Shown here in pieces: positions 63,087-64,000 of a stretch of DNA of 64,000 bases; the stretch's first letter is position 1, and the number at the start of each line of letters is the position of its first letter. Origin of the DNA: Prochlorococcus marinus. GTDB lineage: Bacteria > Cyanobacteriota > Cyanobacteriia > PCC-6307 > Cyanobiaceae. A model generated the notes under the pieces. The model ran no database searches and was not told the origin of the DNA. It worked only from the letters and a program-made list of their open reading frames with translations. Where the stretch lies: NCBI RefSeq assembly GCF_001180305.1, contig NZ_CVSX01000023.1, positions 62,001 to 126,000 of the forward strand, read 5' to 3'. Both the position numbers and the translations under genes were made by a program.

Positions 63087-64000
63087 ATGAATTTAATTTC
63101 ATTAGTTAGTAATAATTTTGATGCGTTTATAACCGTAGTTGTTTTAATAATGTCAATAATTTTGTTTATCAAAAATACTATTGCTCCAGAATTGACTGGT
63201 TTATTATGTGTTGGAATATTTATATCCACAGGAGTTCTTTCTCCTGAAAAAGCTTTAGCTGGATTTGGAAGCCCTTCCCTAATTACCCTCATGGGTCTAT
63301 TTGCAGTTTCTTCTGCATTATTTAAAAGTGGTGCCTTGGATAGAGTAAGAGAATTAATTTCTTCTGAAAGTATTAGAACGCCAAGGAAATTGATTTTTTT
63401 AATAGCTTTTTTGATTGCTCCAATATCTGGAATTGTACCTAATACTCCAGTAGTAGCATCTTTGTTACCTTTAATTGAAGGTTGGTGTGAGCGGAGAAAT
63501 ATATCACCATCTAAGGTTTTATTACCTCTTTCTTTCGCTACTTTACTTGGTGGAACTTTGACATTATTAGGTAGCTCAGTAAATCTTCTTGTAAGTGATA
63601 TTAGTCAACAATTAGGTTATGGAACTTTAGAATTATTTAGTTTGACTTCTATTGGAATTCCTGTGTGGCTGATTGGTACAACCTACATGATTCTTGTTTC
63701 TGACATCCTTCTGCCAGATAGAGGCAGAGATAAGGATTTTATTAAAAATGGGGATATGAATGTTTACTTTACTGAAGTTACTATTCCTTCTGCCTCAGAA
63801 TTGGTTGGTCAATCTGTCAGAAATAGTAGATTGCAAAGACGATTTGATGTTGATGTTTTGGAGTTACAAAGAAATGGAAAAGTTATTCTTCCTCCTTTGG
63901 CAGATAGAAAGATTGAACCTGAAGATAGATTGATAATTCGCGTTACAAGAGCAGATTTATTTAGATTGCAGCAGGAACATACCATTGTATTAGGAGAGAA
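63087..64000 (+). CDS. SLC13-family (DASS) sodium/anion transporter with RCK domain, truncated by window end
   Basis: The frame starts MNLISLVSNNFDAFITVV at 63087 and stays open to the last base (304 codons visible). Several membrane segments are followed by GIVPNTPVVASLLPLIE and LGGTLTLLGSSVNLLVSDI, matching the substrate- and sodium-binding hairpins (the SNT/SNL region) of the citrate/sulfate transporter family. From about residue 225 a TrkA-C (RCK) domain is visible (LVGQSVRNSRLQRRFDVDVL; EDRLIIRVTRADL). Cyanobacterial members with RCK inserts are often sulfate transporters. Its neighbour cysH supports that. Confidence 0.8.
   Translation, partial: MNLISLVSNNFDAFITVVVLIMSIILFIKNTIAPELTGLLCVGIFISTGVLSPEKALAGFGSPSLITLMGLFAVSSALFKSGALDRVRELISSESIRTPRKLIFLIAFLIAPISGIVPNTPVVASLLPLIEGWCERRNISPSKVLLPLSFATLLGGTLTLLGSSVNLLVSDISQQLGYGTLELFSLTSIGIPVWLIGTTYMILVSDILLPDRGRDKDFIKNGDMNVYFTEVTIPSASELVGQSVRNSRLQRRFDVDVLELQRNGKVILPPLADRKIEPEDRLIIRVTRADLFRLQQEHTIVLGE

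Overview
The window looks like chromosomal DNA of a high-light-adapted Prochlorococcus (probably HLII-like). The reasons are the very AT-rich sequence (about 30% GC by eye), dense packing with many 1-16 bp gene overlaps, psbX, ycf66 and an hli gene, a flv1/flv3 pair, a sufBCDS cluster, and a permuted two-piece tmRNA whose tag reads ANKIVSFSRQTAPVAA. Species is inferred from gene content and memory of the lineage; no database was searched.

Layout. 1-9.0 kb is an envelope and surface-modification region: three paralogous TPR-sulfotransferases (one cut by the window edge), two methyltransferases, mreB, and a murA operon with two small membrane proteins. 9.4-12.9 kb has a Cas4/RecB-like nuclease with a cysteine cluster, two unknown proteins and mrdA (PBP2). 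12.9-19.3 kb is a flavodiiron locus, flv3-flv1-FMN reductase, split by about 2.2 kb of accessory DNA between flv3 and flv1. 19.4-29.2 kb is housekeeping: alaS, speA, ndk, thiO, gatB, coaE, argJ. 29.2-34.5 kb has an orphan ParA, an aldo/keto reductase, ssrA, an rRNA methylase, small membrane proteins and a stand-alone LigD-phosphoesterase-like protein. 34.6-47.5 kb has smc, a PRC-barrel protein, an LpxB-related protein, tRNA-Leu, accC, psbX, ycf66, hli, an ABC transporter and def. 47.5-64 kb has an S9 peptidase, sufBCDS, a DUF4912 protein, pgm, rarA, a phosphopantetheinyl transferase, bcp, coaX, cysH, ndh and the start of an SLC13 transporter.

The most unusual structure is the 15.3-17.5 kb insertion. 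A 24-bp relic of the flv3 3' end still lies 15 bp upstream of flv1, so flv3 and flv1 were probably once adjacent and the intervening DNA arrived at the flv3 terminus and rebuilt it. Inside, a roughly 75-bp direct repeat occurs twice (3 mismatches) with a third truncated copy. The copies separate two small cargo modules: one has a 48-aa ORF with a strong Shine-Dalgarno, a probable terminated RNA, a 22-bp perfect palindrome and a secreted glycine-zipper protein; the other has a cysteine-rich lipoprotein. This repeat-cargo-repeat-cargo-repeat layout resembles a cassette array. No recombinase gene is visible in the window, so mobility is a hypothesis.

How the genes work together: MreB, MurA and PBP2 serve wall synthesis and elongation; the sulfotransferases and FkbM-type methyltransferase probably decorate surface or secreted molecules; Flv1/Flv3 with the FMN reductase form an oxygen photoreduction safety valve beside hli and peroxiredoxin; SufBCDS builds Fe-S clusters for the photosynthetic apparatus; CysH supplies reduced sulfur.
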